Shown here: in pieces, positions 19,037 through 28,956 of the stretch
How the letters are laid out: every line of letters starts with the position of its first letter
How positions within the stretch are numbered: the first letter of the stretch is position 1
Origin: Rhodococcus oxybenzonivorans
GTDB taxonomy: Bacteria > Actinomycetota > Actinomycetes > Mycobacteriales > Mycobacteriaceae
Direction of reading: 5' to 3'
Assembly: GCF_003130705.1 (NCBI RefSeq)
Contig: NZ_CP021355.1
Span: 806,001-870,000, forward strand
Length of the DNA stretch: 64,000 nt
The notes under the pieces: generated by a model
Database searches by the model: none
Told to the model about the DNA's origin: nothing
Seen by the model: only the letters and a program-made list of their open reading frames with translations
Translations under genes and position numbers: made by a program

Positions 19037-19885
19037 ATGAGCAGCGATGTCACGGAGCCGATAGCGATCGCCCGGGAGACCCGTACGCCTTCAACGGCGG
19101 CGCCGAGTAACTACCTGCTCGAACGATTCGTGAACACTCCATTGCACGCGGTGGGCGGATTCTTCGAGATGTGTGTGGACACGTTCAAGGCGACGTTTAA
19201 ATCGCCGTTCCAGTGGCGTGAGTTCTTCCTGATGGCATGGTTCGTGGTGCGTGTTTCGTTGGTGCCAACGCTGCTAGTCTCAGTGCCCTTTACGGTGTTG
19301 GTTGTCTTCACCCTCAACATCCTGCTGGTTGAGTTCGGTGCTGCCGACCTGTCCGGTGCAGGTGCCGCCCTGGGTGCAGTGACCCAGATCGGGCCACTCG
19401 TAACTGTTTTGATCGTGGCGGGTGCCGGAGCGACCGCATTGTGCGCGGACTTGGGCGCACGCACGATTCGAGAAGAAATCGATGCTATGCGGGTTCTGGG
19501 CATCGATCCGATCCATCGTTTGGTCGTACCGCGGGTCCTTGCCTCGACCGTTGTTGCGCTCTTGCTCAACGGCTTGGTAGTCACGATCGGTCTGGTAGGT
19601 GGGTTCAGCTTCTCGGTCTTCATTCAGAACGTCACTCCAGGTTCTTACGCATCCTCGCTGACTCTCGTCACCGGACTTCCGGAAATTGTGATCTCAGAGG
19701 TCAAGGCGGCCTTGTTCGGCCTGGTTGCCGGTCTGGTGGCCTGTTACCGCGGCCTCACCGTCAAGGGCGGACCGAAGAGCGTGGGCGACGGGGTCAACGA
19801 AACAGTCGTCTATTCATTTATGGCCTTGTTCGCCATCAACGTCGTGGTAACCGCCGTCGGCGTCAAATTTGGTACAGGGCACTGA
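19037..19885 (+). CDS. yrbEA: YrbEA (MlaE-like) Mce transporter permease
   Basis: A 282-residue integral membrane protein of the MlaE/YrbE family with about five or six hydrophobic segments. It contains IREEIDAMRVLGIDPIHRLV, the conserved EQ-loop-like cytosolic element that contacts the ATPase, and VKAALFGLVAGLVACYRG near the C-terminus. It pairs with the next gene to make the inner-membrane channel of an Mce lipid importer. Its ATG is ten bases after the mceG stop. Confidence 0.93.
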   Translation: MSSDVTEPIAIARETRTPSTAAPSNYLLERFVNTPLHAVGGFFEMCVDTFKATFKSPFQWREFFLMAWFVVRVSLVPTLLVSVPFTVLVVFTLNILLVEFGAADLSGAGAALGAVTQIGPLVTVLIVAGAGATALCADLGARTIREEIDAMRVLGIDPIHRLVVPRVLASTVVALLLNGLVVTIGLVGGFSFSVFIQNVTPGSYASSLTLVTGLPEIVISEVKAALFGLVAGLVACYRGLTVKGGPKSVGDGVNETVVYSFMALFAINVVVTAVGVKFGTGH

Positions 19886-19899
19886 GAGAGATTGGACAA

Positions 19900-20757
19900 A
19901 TGGCAGCGACAGCCTCGCGGCAACGACAATTTCCGCGCGCACGCAAGGTGATCAGTACACCCTCGCGTTCCGTGCGAGGCCTGGGTGGACATGGGGTGTT
20001 CTATTGGCGTGCAGCCCGCAACACCCCCCACGCGGTCACCGCGTATCGAAAGGAAACCCTGCGTCTCATCGCAGAGATCAGCATGGGTTCAGGAGCACTC
20101 GCGGTGATCGGTGGCACCGTAGTCATCGTCGGCTTCATGACCCTATCTGGTGGATCGCTGGTGGCCATCCAAGGGTTCTCGTCCCTGGGGAACATCGGAG
20201 TGGAGGCTCTCACCGGATTCTTCGGTGCCTTCATCAACGTCCGGATCATTGCGCCGGTAATCTCCGGTATCGCCCTAGCTGCGACTATCGGCGCCGGCGC
20301 AACTGCTCAGCTCGGCGCGATGCGCATTTCCGAAGAAATCGACGCACTCGAAGTCATGGGTATCAAGTCCATGTCGTATCTTGTCTCCACTCGCTTGATC
20401 GGCGGCCTGATCTCGATCATCCCGCTGTATTCCTTGGCTGTGATCATGTCATTCGTGGCGACGAGGGTCACTACGACCGTGTTTTACGGGCAGTCTTCGG
20501 GTGTCTACGATCACTATTTCGCGACGTTCCTGCGCCCAACTGATCTGTTCTGGTCGTTCCTCCAGGCGATCCTCATGGCGATCGTGGTGATGCTGATCCA
20601 CTGCTACTACGGCTACACGGCTTCCGGTGGTCCCGCGGGCGTCGGTGAAGCTGTCGGGCGCGCTGTGCGGACATCTCTCATTGCGGTTGTCATGGTGACG
20701 CTGTTGGCGTCACTGGCCATTTACGGCACTGCCGGCAATTTCAACCTGGCGGGTTAA
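19900..20757 (+). CDS. yrbEB: YrbEB (MlaE-like) Mce transporter permease
   Basis: The second MlaE-type permease, 285 residues. The ATG at 19900, 15 bases after yrbEA, is preceded by GAGAGA; the frame extends upstream, but only antisense-like to yrbEA. It shows FYWRAARNTPHAVTAYRKE at the N-terminus, ISEEIDALEVMGIKSMSYLV (the ATPase-contact loop, parallel to that in YrbEA), and IHCYYGYTASGGPAGVG towards the end. It forms a heterodimer with YrbEA. Confidence 0.93.
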   Translation: MAATASRQRQFPRARKVISTPSRSVRGLGGHGVFYWRAARNTPHAVTAYRKETLRLIAEISMGSGALAVIGGTVVIVGFMTLSGGSLVAIQGFSSLGNIGVEALTGFFGAFINVRIIAPVISGIALAATIGAGATAQLGAMRISEEIDALEVMGIKSMSYLVSTRLIGGLISIIPLYSLAVIMSFVATRVTTTVFYGQSSGVYDHYFATFLRPTDLFWSFLQAILMAIVVMLIHCYYGYTASGGPAGVGEAVGRAVRTSLIAVVMVTLLASLAIYGTAGNFNLAG

Positions 20758-20759
20758 CG

Positions 20760-21974
20760 GTGACGAAATTGAACGGGTTGACGTCTTCGAGAACCCATCA
20801 TGCGCCGCCGCGGCTGATGACAGCTGGTGTGCTGCTTGGGCTGTCACTGTTCGGGATCGTGTCGCTCTGCCTCGTTCAGTTCCGGGGAGGCTTCGACCGT
20901 TACGATACCTTTACCTTGCGTGCGGATCGGTCTGGGCTCGTCATGGACCCGGGTGCGAAGGTTCAGATGCACGGCGTACAGATCGGAAAGGTCTCTCGTG
21001 TAGACATGACCGACGGATCGGCAACGTTGCAGCTGGAGGTCGAACCGAAGTGGGCTGACCTCATCCCGTCGAACGCGAGCGCGGAGATCAAAGCGACAAC
21101 GGCATTCGGCTCGAAGTACGTGGCCATCAATGTGCCGACGAACCCCTCGGCTGACCGCCTTCATCCGGGATCGACAATCACCTCGACCAATGTCACTACC
21201 GAGGTGAACACTCTATTCGAGAGCCTGACCTCGGTGATGGGACACATCGATCCCGCCAAGCTGAATGCGACCCTGACTGCGGTCGCGGACGGGCTCAGCG
21301 GTCGGGGCGCGAAACTGGGGGAGACCCTCACGACATCGAACCAGTACCTGAGTGCGCTGAACCCGCACTTGCCGCAGCTGCAGGAAGACTTCCGACAGTC
21401 TGCGATCGTAGCGAACACATACGCCGGTGTCGTACCCGATGTCATGGGAGTTCTCGACAATGCGTCCACGACGTCGGACACCATCACACAACAAGAGAAG
21501 GATGTGGGTGGACTTTTGCTGGCCGCGATTGGTTTCGGGACTACGGCCACCGATGTTGGCAACGAGAACGTTGACGGATTCGTAGCGTCAAATGACCATC
21601 TGGTCCCGACGACCGAACTTCTTGCCGAGTACAGCCCCGAGTACCCGTGCTTGTTGAACGCATCGGTCCTGGGCGGCAAAGTCATGAACAACGCAGTCGC
21701 CGAGACCGGATACTCTCTCACCGTAGATGCGGCTCTGCTGCTCGGTGACAATGTGTACGAGTACCCCAAGAATCTGCCGAAGGTGGCGGCAAAGGGAGGC
21801 CCCGGTGGAAAGCCGGGTTGCTATCCCACGATCACCAAAGACCTTTATCCAACACCGTATTTGGTGGCAGACACGGGGGCCAGCATCGCGGATTCGACAT
21901 CGATCAAACCGAACCACAACCCCGACCTCCTCCAGTGGTTGTTGGGGAGCACACCGGGAGGTGCGGCCCGATGA
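20760..21974 (+). CDS. mceA: MceA-family lipid-binding protein
   Basis: A 404-residue protein starting at a GTG two bases after yrbEB. One N-terminal membrane helix (residues ~22-42) anchors it. The MCE/MlaD domain follows, with DRSGLVMDPGAKVQMHGVQI and GKVSRVD, then a long helical region with two late cysteines (PCLLNAS and KPGCYPT). MceA-F form a hexameric tube that carries lipids across the periplasm-like space to YrbE. It is the first of six paralogues in canonical order. Confidence 0.92.
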   Translation: MTKLNGLTSSRTHHAPPRLMTAGVLLGLSLFGIVSLCLVQFRGGFDRYDTFTLRADRSGLVMDPGAKVQMHGVQIGKVSRVDMTDGSATLQLEVEPKWADLIPSNASAEIKATTAFGSKYVAINVPTNPSADRLHPGSTITSTNVTTEVNTLFESLTSVMGHIDPAKLNATLTAVADGLSGRGAKLGETLTTSNQYLSALNPHLPQLQEDFRQSAIVANTYAGVVPDVMGVLDNASTTSDTITQQEKDVGGLLLAAIGFGTTATDVGNENVDGFVASNDHLVPTTELLAEYSPEYPCLLNASVLGGKVMNNAVAETGYSLTVDAALLLGDNVYEYPKNLPKVAAKGGPGGKPGCYPTITKDLYPTPYLVADTGASIADSTSIKPNHNPDLLQWLLGSTPGGAAR

Positions 21975-22990
21975 AGGTCGGCGGATCCATCATCAAGTTC
22001 TCGGTCTTTGCGCTGGTCATGATAGTGATCGCAGGAGGGCTGGTCGTGGTATTCGGCCAGATGCGCTTCGACAGCCAGAACGGATACAAAGCAGTCTTCT
22101 CGAACGTTTCTGGGCTTCGCACGGGGGAGTTCGTCCAAATTGCAGGTGTGGAAGTCGGAAAAGTCGACAAGATTACGATCGTCGACAATACCCAGGCCGA
22201 GGTGGAGTTCTCGCTCGATCGTGAAGTATCGCTCATGACCTCCACGCGCGCATCGGTTCGTTGGTCAAATCTGATCGGCGACCACTACCTCGAGTTGATA
22301 GAGGGTACGGCGACCGCTGAGCCGCTTCCCGTCGGGGGCACGATCCCCATCGAGAACACCTCGGCTGCATTGGATTTGGACGCACTTCTCGGTGGATTCA
22401 AGCCGTTGTTCAAAGCGCTGGATCCGGACCAGGTCAATCGCCTCAGTTCCTCGCTGATCACCGTATTTCAGGGTCAGGGTGGATCGATAGCCGACGTGCT
22501 CAATCAAACCGCCCAACTCACCGGCGCTCTCGCAGACCGCGACCAGTTGATCGGATCGGTGATCACCAACTTCAACACCGTCTTGCGGACAGTCGATCGG
22601 CACAACGAACAATTCTCCCAGGGAATCGACAACCTCCAACAGTTGGTGTCAGGTCTCGCTCAGCAATCCGACCCCATCGCAAATTCGCTGGCGCATATCA
22701 ATGATGCTTCAGCGACCGTCGCCTCCCTACTCGGTCAAGTCCGTCCAAACATCGTCAACGACGTGCATCAACTCGACCGGACCGCAACTCAAATCAACAG
22801 CGACAGTGAGTTCCTCGATTCGGTTCTCGGGCGACTGCCCACGATCTACCAGAAGCTGTCCCGACTCGGCCTCTACGGCGACTTCTTCTCGTTCTACATT
22901 TGCGATGCAACACTCAAAGTGAATGGTCCAGATGGCAATCCGGTCCTCATTCCGATTGTCGGTCAACGTGCGGGAAGGTGTGCTGTCTGA
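21971..22990 (+). CDS. mceB: MceB-family lipid-binding protein
   Basis: A 339-residue protein whose ATG overlaps the mceA stop (ATGA). It has an N-terminal helix (FSVFALVMIVIAGGLVVVF), an MCE domain with NVSGLRTGEFVQIAGVEVGK, and a helical region of repeated hydrophobic heptads that would build the channel. It ends with a short tail containing YICDATLKV and a cysteine close to the C-terminus. Second subunit of the Mce tube. Confidence 0.92.
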   Translation: MKVGGSIIKFSVFALVMIVIAGGLVVVFGQMRFDSQNGYKAVFSNVSGLRTGEFVQIAGVEVGKVDKITIVDNTQAEVEFSLDREVSLMTSTRASVRWSNLIGDHYLELIEGTATAEPLPVGGTIPIENTSAALDLDALLGGFKPLFKALDPDQVNRLSSSLITVFQGQGGSIADVLNQTAQLTGALADRDQLIGSVITNFNTVLRTVDRHNEQFSQGIDNLQQLVSGLAQQSDPIANSLAHINDASATVASLLGQVRPNIVNDVHQLDRTATQINSDSEFLDSVLGRLPTIYQKLSRLGLYGDFFSFYICDATLKVNGPDGNPVLIPIVGQRAGRCAV

Positions 22991-24222
22991 TGAGATCCGT
23001 TGACAGGAGCAAACGGATTCGGATCGGTCTCCTCGGAATCGTGACGACCGTCGCCGTGGTACTCATTGCGCAGAGTTACGGCAAGATGCCGTTCATCACG
23101 GGAGGTAATGACTACAGTGCATATCTCGCCGACACTGGTGGCCTGCAAGCTGGCAGCAAGGTCGAAGTGGCTGGGGTCACCGTCGGAAGCGTTCAGGATA
23201 TCGACATCGACGGCGACAAGGTGATCATGCATTTCTCGGCCAAAGGGGTCGAGCTCAGCGCGGATACCTATCTCGCGGTCAAGACTCAGACGGTGTTGGG
23301 GACGAAGATGGTGGAACTGAGCCCCGGCCGAGGCGATCGCATGCCACGGGGCTTCGTCATACCCGTCGAACACACCACTGTTCCGTATTCATTGACAGAC
23401 GCACTGGGTGACTTGACCAATACCGCAACCGGGTTGGATACCGAACAGGTGACGAATGCTCTCGACGTCCTCAGCCACACCTTCGAAGAGACGGCACCGC
23501 AGCTCGGGGCGGCGATGGAAAATGTCTCACGATTCTCCGATACCGTTGCCTCACGTGATCAGATGGTTCAAGACCTCTTCGGCAACGCCGAGAAGGTCAC
23601 CAGCGTTCTCTCGGATCGAAGTGAACAGATCAACCGGCTGCTCCTCGACGGCAATACCCTCCTCGCCGCGCTGGACGCTCGTCGAGGTGCGCTAGACACC
23701 CTGCTCACCAACGTCTCCGCAGTCACCGCTCAGGTGAAGGGGCTTATCGCCGACAACAACACCGAACTGACTCCGATGCTCGAGAAACTGAACGCCGTGA
23801 CGGATCTACTCAACAGGCGGAAAGACGACATCCACGCAATCTTTCAGCCTCTTGCCCTCTACGGAACCTCGCTCGGCGAGTCCGTTTCGGGAGGCCCCTT
23901 CTACAAGGCGTACGTGGCGAACATCCTGCCGGGGCAGTTCCTGCAACCGTTCATCGACGCAGCTTTCAAAGATCAAGGTGTCGATCCAGCGACACTCCCG
24001 GGGATAGGTGCCACATGGCCTGTCGACTGTGGAAACAACTCGCCCCCCGGCACGGTGCCACCAGGCGGCACGAAGCCGCTGCCCAACCCGAGCCAGTGCC
24101 CGGTATCGCCCGAGACCGTTCCCATTCCGGGCGTCAGCCCGCCACCGCCACCGGCACCTCAACCGCCGGTACCGCTGCCATTGATTCCGGGCCTGCCGGC
24201 CATCCCCGGATTGGGGGGCTGA
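22990..24222 (+). CDS. mceC: MceC-family lipid-binding protein with proline-rich tail
   Basis: A 410-residue Mce protein overlapping the mceB stop by one base. Residues 1-35 contain the membrane anchor, followed by an MCE domain (ADTGGLQAGSKVEVAGVTVG) and a helical needle region. The last ~60 residues are very rich in proline (SPPPPPAPQPPVPLPLIPG), a feature common in MceC-type subunits and possibly interacting with the cell wall. The position matches MceC. Confidence 0.92.
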   Translation: MRSVDRSKRIRIGLLGIVTTVAVVLIAQSYGKMPFITGGNDYSAYLADTGGLQAGSKVEVAGVTVGSVQDIDIDGDKVIMHFSAKGVELSADTYLAVKTQTVLGTKMVELSPGRGDRMPRGFVIPVEHTTVPYSLTDALGDLTNTATGLDTEQVTNALDVLSHTFEETAPQLGAAMENVSRFSDTVASRDQMVQDLFGNAEKVTSVLSDRSEQINRLLLDGNTLLAALDARRGALDTLLTNVSAVTAQVKGLIADNNTELTPMLEKLNAVTDLLNRRKDDIHAIFQPLALYGTSLGESVSGGPFYKAYVANILPGQFLQPFIDAAFKDQGVDPATLPGIGATWPVDCGNNSPPGTVPPGGTKPLPNPSQCPVSPETVPIPGVSPPPPPAPQPPVPLPLIPGLPAIPGLGG

Positions 24223-24225
24223 TCT

Positions 24226-25566
24226 GTGCAGAACATTCGGGAACTACGCGACAAGTTCGGCGTGCGTCGGCTGATCGCGGCTGCGGTGGTCGCAGTCATC
24301 GCTCTGGGCTCGGTTCTATTCGTGGGATGGCGCATCTATACCGCCACCACAACGACATCCGTTACCGCCTACTTCAACAACACGAGCGGTATCTATATCG
24401 GTGACGACGTGAAGATCATGGGCGTCAACGTCGGAAAGATCGACCAGATCGAACCGGACGGCGACCGAATCAAGGTCGACTTCCACTATGACTCGTCCTA
24501 CAAAGTTCCCGCCGATGCAAAGGCAGTCATCTTGTCGCAAAGCTTGATCTCCTCGCGCGCGATCCAATTGGCGCCCGCCTACACAGGCGGTGACGCGCTC
24601 ACTGACGGGGCTGACATACCGCTGGAACGGACCGCAGTTCCCGTGGAATGGGACGACTTCCGGGCGCAGTTGGAGCGTCTGTCCGCATCTCTCGGCCCCA
24701 CCGAGACCAACAAGGACGGTGCCCTTGGCGGAATGGTCGACTCAGCGGCGGAGGCACTGAGTGGTAAGGGTGATTCGATCAACCAGACGATCAAGAAGAT
24801 GTCGGATGCGATGTCGACCCTTTCGAATGGACGCACCGATCTGTTCGGAACCATCCAGCACCTTCAAGTGTTCGTGAGCGCGCTCGCTGCAAGTGACCAA
24901 CAGATCGTCCAGATCAACGGTCACTTCGCTTCGGTCACCGATGCGCTGAACGGAACCGACCACGACCTCAGTGACGCCCTGAACGACATCGACTCGGTGA
25001 CCGCTGATCTTCAGCAGTTTGTCGAGCAAAATCGTGACGGATTGACCAAGTCTCTCGACGACCTGGCTGCGGTGACCGGCTCGCTGGAGTCTTCCAAGCC
25101 GGACATCGAACAGATCCTGCACATTCTGCCGACAGCGTTGGCGAACTTCGCCAATATCTATCAGCCAGCGCAGGGAGGCATGACCGGGGCCTTGGCGGTG
25201 AATCATTTCCAGAACCCGCTCCAATTCATTTGCGGGTCCATCCAGGCCGCAGCGCAAAAGGGAGCAGAGGAGTCGGCGAAGCTCTGCGCACAATATCTGG
25301 CTCCCGTGCTGAAAACCCTTCAGTTCAACTATCCACCGGCAGGGATCAATCTGCCCACTGGCATCCAAGTGCGTCCAGAAGAAATCGACTACAGCGAAGA
25401 TTCGTTGCGCCCACCCCCCGGAATGGTCGACACCTCGGTTCCGGGAGTATTCGAGTCGGCCCCGACGAAGAAAGCGACCGACACCGTGACGGCTGGGGAC
25501 GGCTTGGCCGGCCTGCTCGGCGCACTGCGGCTGCCCGAAAACGGACCGAGCGGAGGTGGACGATGA
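24226..25566 (+). CDS. mceD: MceD-family lipid-binding protein
   Basis: A 446-residue Mce protein with a GTG start at 24226, three bases after mceC. An N-terminal helix (LIAAAVVAVIALGSVLFVGW) precedes the MCE domain with NTSGIYIGDDVKIMGVNVGK and DRIKVDFHYDSSYKVP. A long helical stretch follows, then two cysteines (FICGS and KLCAQY) and a disordered tail rich in Thr, Pro and Gly. Fourth subunit of the tube. Confidence 0.92.
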   Translation: MQNIRELRDKFGVRRLIAAAVVAVIALGSVLFVGWRIYTATTTTSVTAYFNNTSGIYIGDDVKIMGVNVGKIDQIEPDGDRIKVDFHYDSSYKVPADAKAVILSQSLISSRAIQLAPAYTGGDALTDGADIPLERTAVPVEWDDFRAQLERLSASLGPTETNKDGALGGMVDSAAEALSGKGDSINQTIKKMSDAMSTLSNGRTDLFGTIQHLQVFVSALAASDQQIVQINGHFASVTDALNGTDHDLSDALNDIDSVTADLQQFVEQNRDGLTKSLDDLAAVTGSLESSKPDIEQILHILPTALANFANIYQPAQGGMTGALAVNHFQNPLQFICGSIQAAAQKGAEESAKLCAQYLAPVLKTLQFNYPPAGINLPTGIQVRPEEIDYSEDSLRPPPGMVDTSVPGVFESAPTKKATDTVTAGDGLAGLLGALRLPENGPSGGGR

Positions 25567-26699
25567 TGTTGAAAAGTCGGCGGGTCGCCAAGATAGGGAT
25601 GGGTCTTACCGCAGCTGCGCTGGTGCTCTCGGGCTGTGAATGGCAGGGGGTCAACTCCCTCCCCATTCCAGGAACAGAAGGAAACGGCCCAGGTTCGTAC
25701 ACAGTCGACATCGAGATGCCCAATGTCGCGTCACTGCAACGGAACAGTCGGGTTCGTGTGGCGGATGTCGATGTCGGGCACGTCACGGACATCCGGTTGC
25801 AGGATTGGCACGCCCTCGTGACGGTGCAACTCGACGGCGGTGTCACGCTGCCGAAGAATACGGTGGCCAAGGTTGGCCAGACCAGCCTGCTCGGCACGCT
25901 GCACGTCGAATTGGCACCGCCCCTGGATGAGCCGGCAGAAGGAAGGTTGGCGGACGAAGACACGATCCCGATCGCGCATGCCGGGCTGTATCCGACGACG
26001 GAGCAGACTCTCGCATCGGTGTCAACGCTCCTCAATGGCGGAGGGTTGGCGCAGTTGAATCAGATCGATACCCAGCTCAATGCCGCGTTGTCGGGGCACG
26101 AGACCGACGTCCGCAGCTTGATCACCCAACTGGACACTTTCACGTCCGCGTTGAACGAACAGAAGGACGACATCATCACGGCGTCAGAGGGGCTCGACAG
26201 GCTGGCAGGAACCGTGAACGCCCAGACCCCCGTCCTGGAGAGGGCTCTCGATTCGATTCCGCCCGCGTTGGCCGTGCTGAATGAACAGAAGGACAATCTG
26301 AGCAACGCGATTGTCTCAGTGGGCAATTTCGCCGAGGTCGCGAATCGCGGAGTCACCGAAAGCCACGACGACTTGGTGCGGAATCTGCGTGCACTCGAGC
26401 CTACGTTGCGCGGTCTCGCTGACGCCGGACCTGCCCTGACTCAGGCGCTCGGCTACCTCCCCACATTCCCGTGGCCGCTCGACGGCACGCCGAATTTCGT
26501 CAAGGGCGACTACGCGAACCTCAGCCCCATTATCGATCTGACCCTGGGGCGGCTAGACAACTCGGTGCTGCAGGGCACTCCGGCGGAGGGTTCCCTCATC
26601 GCCCTCGAGACCGCGATGGGTCGCACACTCGGGCGCCAGCCCAACGTCGCGACCACAGCAAATCCGCTCACCGCACCGATGGCAGGAAGTGGCAACTAA
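25563..26699 (+). CDS. mceE: MceE-family lipoprotein
   Basis: A 378-residue Mce protein that overlaps mceD by four bases (ATGA). The N-terminus is a lipoprotein signal peptide: charged MLKSRRVAK, a hydrophobic stretch, then the lipobox LVLSGC with the cysteine at about residue 25. The MCE domain follows (MPNVASLQRNSRVRVADVDV). A lipid-anchored member in the fifth position is the hallmark of MceE (LprN-type). Confidence 0.93.
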   Translation: MMLKSRRVAKIGMGLTAAALVLSGCEWQGVNSLPIPGTEGNGPGSYTVDIEMPNVASLQRNSRVRVADVDVGHVTDIRLQDWHALVTVQLDGGVTLPKNTVAKVGQTSLLGTLHVELAPPLDEPAEGRLADEDTIPIAHAGLYPTTEQTLASVSTLLNGGGLAQLNQIDTQLNAALSGHETDVRSLITQLDTFTSALNEQKDDIITASEGLDRLAGTVNAQTPVLERALDSIPPALAVLNEQKDNLSNAIVSVGNFAEVANRGVTESHDDLVRNLRALEPTLRGLADAGPALTQALGYLPTFPWPLDGTPNFVKGDYANLSPIIDLTLGRLDNSVLQGTPAEGSLIALETAMGRTLGRQPNVATTANPLTAPMAGSGN

Positions 26700-28207
26700 T
26701 GATGCTCTCCAGCTTCGTCCGCGTCCAACTGATCATTTTCTCCATCGTCACTGTCATTTCACTTGTCGTGATGGGCGCGTACTACATGCGCATACCGTCA
26801 CTCGTGGGCATTGGCAGGTACGAGGTCACCGTTCAACTCCCCACCAGCGGTGGCCTGTATAAGACATCCAATATCACCTACCGTGGCGCTGATGTCGGGA
26901 CAGTGCTCGATGTTGTTCCGACACAGCAGGGAGCCACCGCAACCTTGAGTATGAACAGTTCGGTGAAGATTCCTGCCGATGTCACCGCGGAGGTGCACAG
27001 CCGTTCAGCAATCGGCGAGCAGTACATCGACATGGTCCCCACGGCGCTCGACGGACCGTATTTGCACGACGGTTCGCTGATCCCAGCGGCGCAAACCACG
27101 GTGCCACAGGACATTGCCCCGATGCTCGATACCGCCAACAAGAACTTGGCGGCGATCGCACCCGGCAAACTCTCCACCCTCATCGATGAGAGTTACAAGG
27201 CGTTCAATGGAACTGGCCCGGATCTTCAACGGTTGCTTGACTCCGCAAATCTCCTAGTTCATGACGCACATGCCAACGTCGCCCCGACAACCCGGCTGAT
27301 AGACGACATGGGCCCGTTCCTCTCCGCTCAGGCGCAGAGCAGTGACGATATCTATACGTGGGCGCGAAACCTGAACAGCCTCACTGCCCAAGCCAGGGAG
27401 CGAGACGAGTCGATCCGCGCGATCCTCCAGAAGGGTCCCGGTGCCGCCGACGAGGCCACAAAGCTGTTTCAGCAACTCAAACCGACGTTGCCGCTACTCC
27501 TCGGGAACTTGACGAGCCTGGGTCAAGTCGCCGCGACGTATAACCCGTCGCTCGAGCAGACACTGGTGATCCTGCCGCAGCTGATGAGCATGCTCAACAC
27601 CATCGGCGTTCCGAACGACGTGCACAACGGAGGTGCGGGCGGTCCGGTCCTCTCCTTCAACCTCGGCAACCTGAACGCACCGGAAAACTGCACAACGGGT
27701 TACCTCCCCGCATCCGAGCGGCGCGACGCGAGCGCAATAGACGCGCCGCCACGTACTACCGACCCCATGTACTGTGCCATTCCACAGAATGCTCCACTAG
27801 ATGTACGCGGAGCCCGCAACCTCCCATGCATGGAACATCCGGGCAAGCGCGCGCCGACCGTGGCGATCTGTAACAGTGACGAGGAGTACCAGCCCAAAGG
27901 CACCAACCCGTGGATTGGTGATCCTCTCCCAGTCGTCGGCAACCCACTGGGCGATCAGGTCCCCGGAAACGGCGGTCCAGCCCAACCGGCGCCGGGTGCT
28001 GGCGGCGGCACGCAAGCTGCACCGGCTTCCTACGGCACCGCTGTCACCCCAGGTGCCCCCGCACCCGTGGCAACCGCAACCTACGACGCCAAGACGGGTC
28101 GGTATCAGGGACATGACGGTGCGACATATGAGTTGTCCTCCGTTGCCACCTCCTCGTCGAATGAGGTTCGAACATGGCAGACGATGTTGACCGGCCGGAG
28201 CGCGTGA
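26699..28207 (+). CDS. mceF: MceF-family lipid-binding protein
   Basis: A 502-residue Mce protein whose ATG overlaps the mceE stop. It has an N-terminal anchor (LIIFSIVTVISLVVMGAYY), an MCE domain with LPTSGGLYKTSNITYRGADV, and a helical region. The extended tail contains four cysteines and Pro/Gly/Ala-rich low-complexity sequence (GGPAQPAPGAGGGTQAAP) before the motif YDAKTGRYQGHDGATYEL. The tail is longer than in many Mce proteins, and this motif is common at the C-terminus of MceF. Confidence 0.92.
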   Translation: MMLSSFVRVQLIIFSIVTVISLVVMGAYYMRIPSLVGIGRYEVTVQLPTSGGLYKTSNITYRGADVGTVLDVVPTQQGATATLSMNSSVKIPADVTAEVHSRSAIGEQYIDMVPTALDGPYLHDGSLIPAAQTTVPQDIAPMLDTANKNLAAIAPGKLSTLIDESYKAFNGTGPDLQRLLDSANLLVHDAHANVAPTTRLIDDMGPFLSAQAQSSDDIYTWARNLNSLTAQARERDESIRAILQKGPGAADEATKLFQQLKPTLPLLLGNLTSLGQVAATYNPSLEQTLVILPQLMSMLNTIGVPNDVHNGGAGGPVLSFNLGNLNAPENCTTGYLPASERRDASAIDAPPRTTDPMYCAIPQNAPLDVRGARNLPCMEHPGKRAPTVAICNSDEEYQPKGTNPWIGDPLPVVGNPLGDQVPGNGGPAQPAPGAGGGTQAAPASYGTAVTPGAPAPVATATYDAKTGRYQGHDGATYELSSVATSSSNEVRTWQTMLTGRSA

Positions 28208-28956
28208 TGCCTGCGGCCACCGGTACCGCAAGCGCACAACTGGCGCGTGCCCGCGCCGTTGCTGCGCAGAAGGCTGCCGAAGCAGCGGAGGCGACAGCCT
28301 TGGCCGCGGAGGCAGAGGCGGAAGCGGAAGCGGTTGCTGCCGACGAGTCCGCAGCCGTAGGGGCGCAGGAGATGGTCGCACACGATGCCGGAGAGCGGGC
28401 GGAGGAATCAGTTGCGGAGGAGCTGAGTTCGGAACACGAGGGCAACACGGTGAGTCGGAGTCCGATGGGGCGACGACAGTTCGCACTTGCCTCCGGATTC
28501 CTCGCCGTGGTCGCCGTGGCACTGGCACTCGCGAGCGTCTACATGCTGCTGCACCATCGGACAGTATCGACCCAGGAGGAGCGTGAAGCCGCGATCGTCG
28601 ACTTCACCACCGCCAACATCAGCAATCTGATCGCCCCATCCTACGAGGACGCAGATGGGAGCGCACAGCGGATTCTCGACGCTGCTACAGGAGATTGGGC
28701 CGAACAGTTCGGGCCGAACAAAGATGCGTTCGCCGCCGCCCTGGTAGAGGCGAAAGTGCAGTCCTCGGCCGATGTAACCGATGTAGGAATAGAGAAACTC
28801 AACGAGGACGGAACCACAGATCTCCTCGTATCCGCGACATCCCAGGTGCAGAACACTGTGTCTCCCGATCCGACCCTGCGGACATGGCGTCTGCGCGTGA
28901 CCGTCACAGAGATGGACGGGCAGTACAAGTTCTCGAAGGTGGAGCAGATCGTATGA
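28174..28956 (+). CDS. Mce-associated protein with Ala/Glu-rich coiled N-terminus
   Basis: Up to 260 residues. The ATG at 28174 overlaps mceF by 34 bases; GTG 28204 or ATG 28207 at the mceF stop are equally plausible. The first ~90 residues are an alanine/glutamate-rich helix, then one membrane segment (FLAVVAVALALASVYML), then a compact domain ending YKFSKVEQIV. This is the Mas layout of Mce-associated proteins, which stabilise Mce complexes. It is followed immediately by an RDD-domain gene; this pair is duplicated at 30030-31756. Confidence 0.85.
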   Translation: MADDVDRPERVMPAATGTASAQLARARAVAAQKAAEAAEATALAAEAEAEAEAVAADESAAVGAQEMVAHDAGERAEESVAEELSSEHEGNTVSRSPMGRRQFALASGFLAVVAVALALASVYMLLHHRTVSTQEEREAAIVDFTTANISNLIAPSYEDADGSAQRILDAATGDWAEQFGPNKDAFAAALVEAKVQSSADVTDVGIEKLNEDGTTDLLVSATSQVQNTVSPDPTLRTWRLRVTVTEMDGQYKFSKVEQIV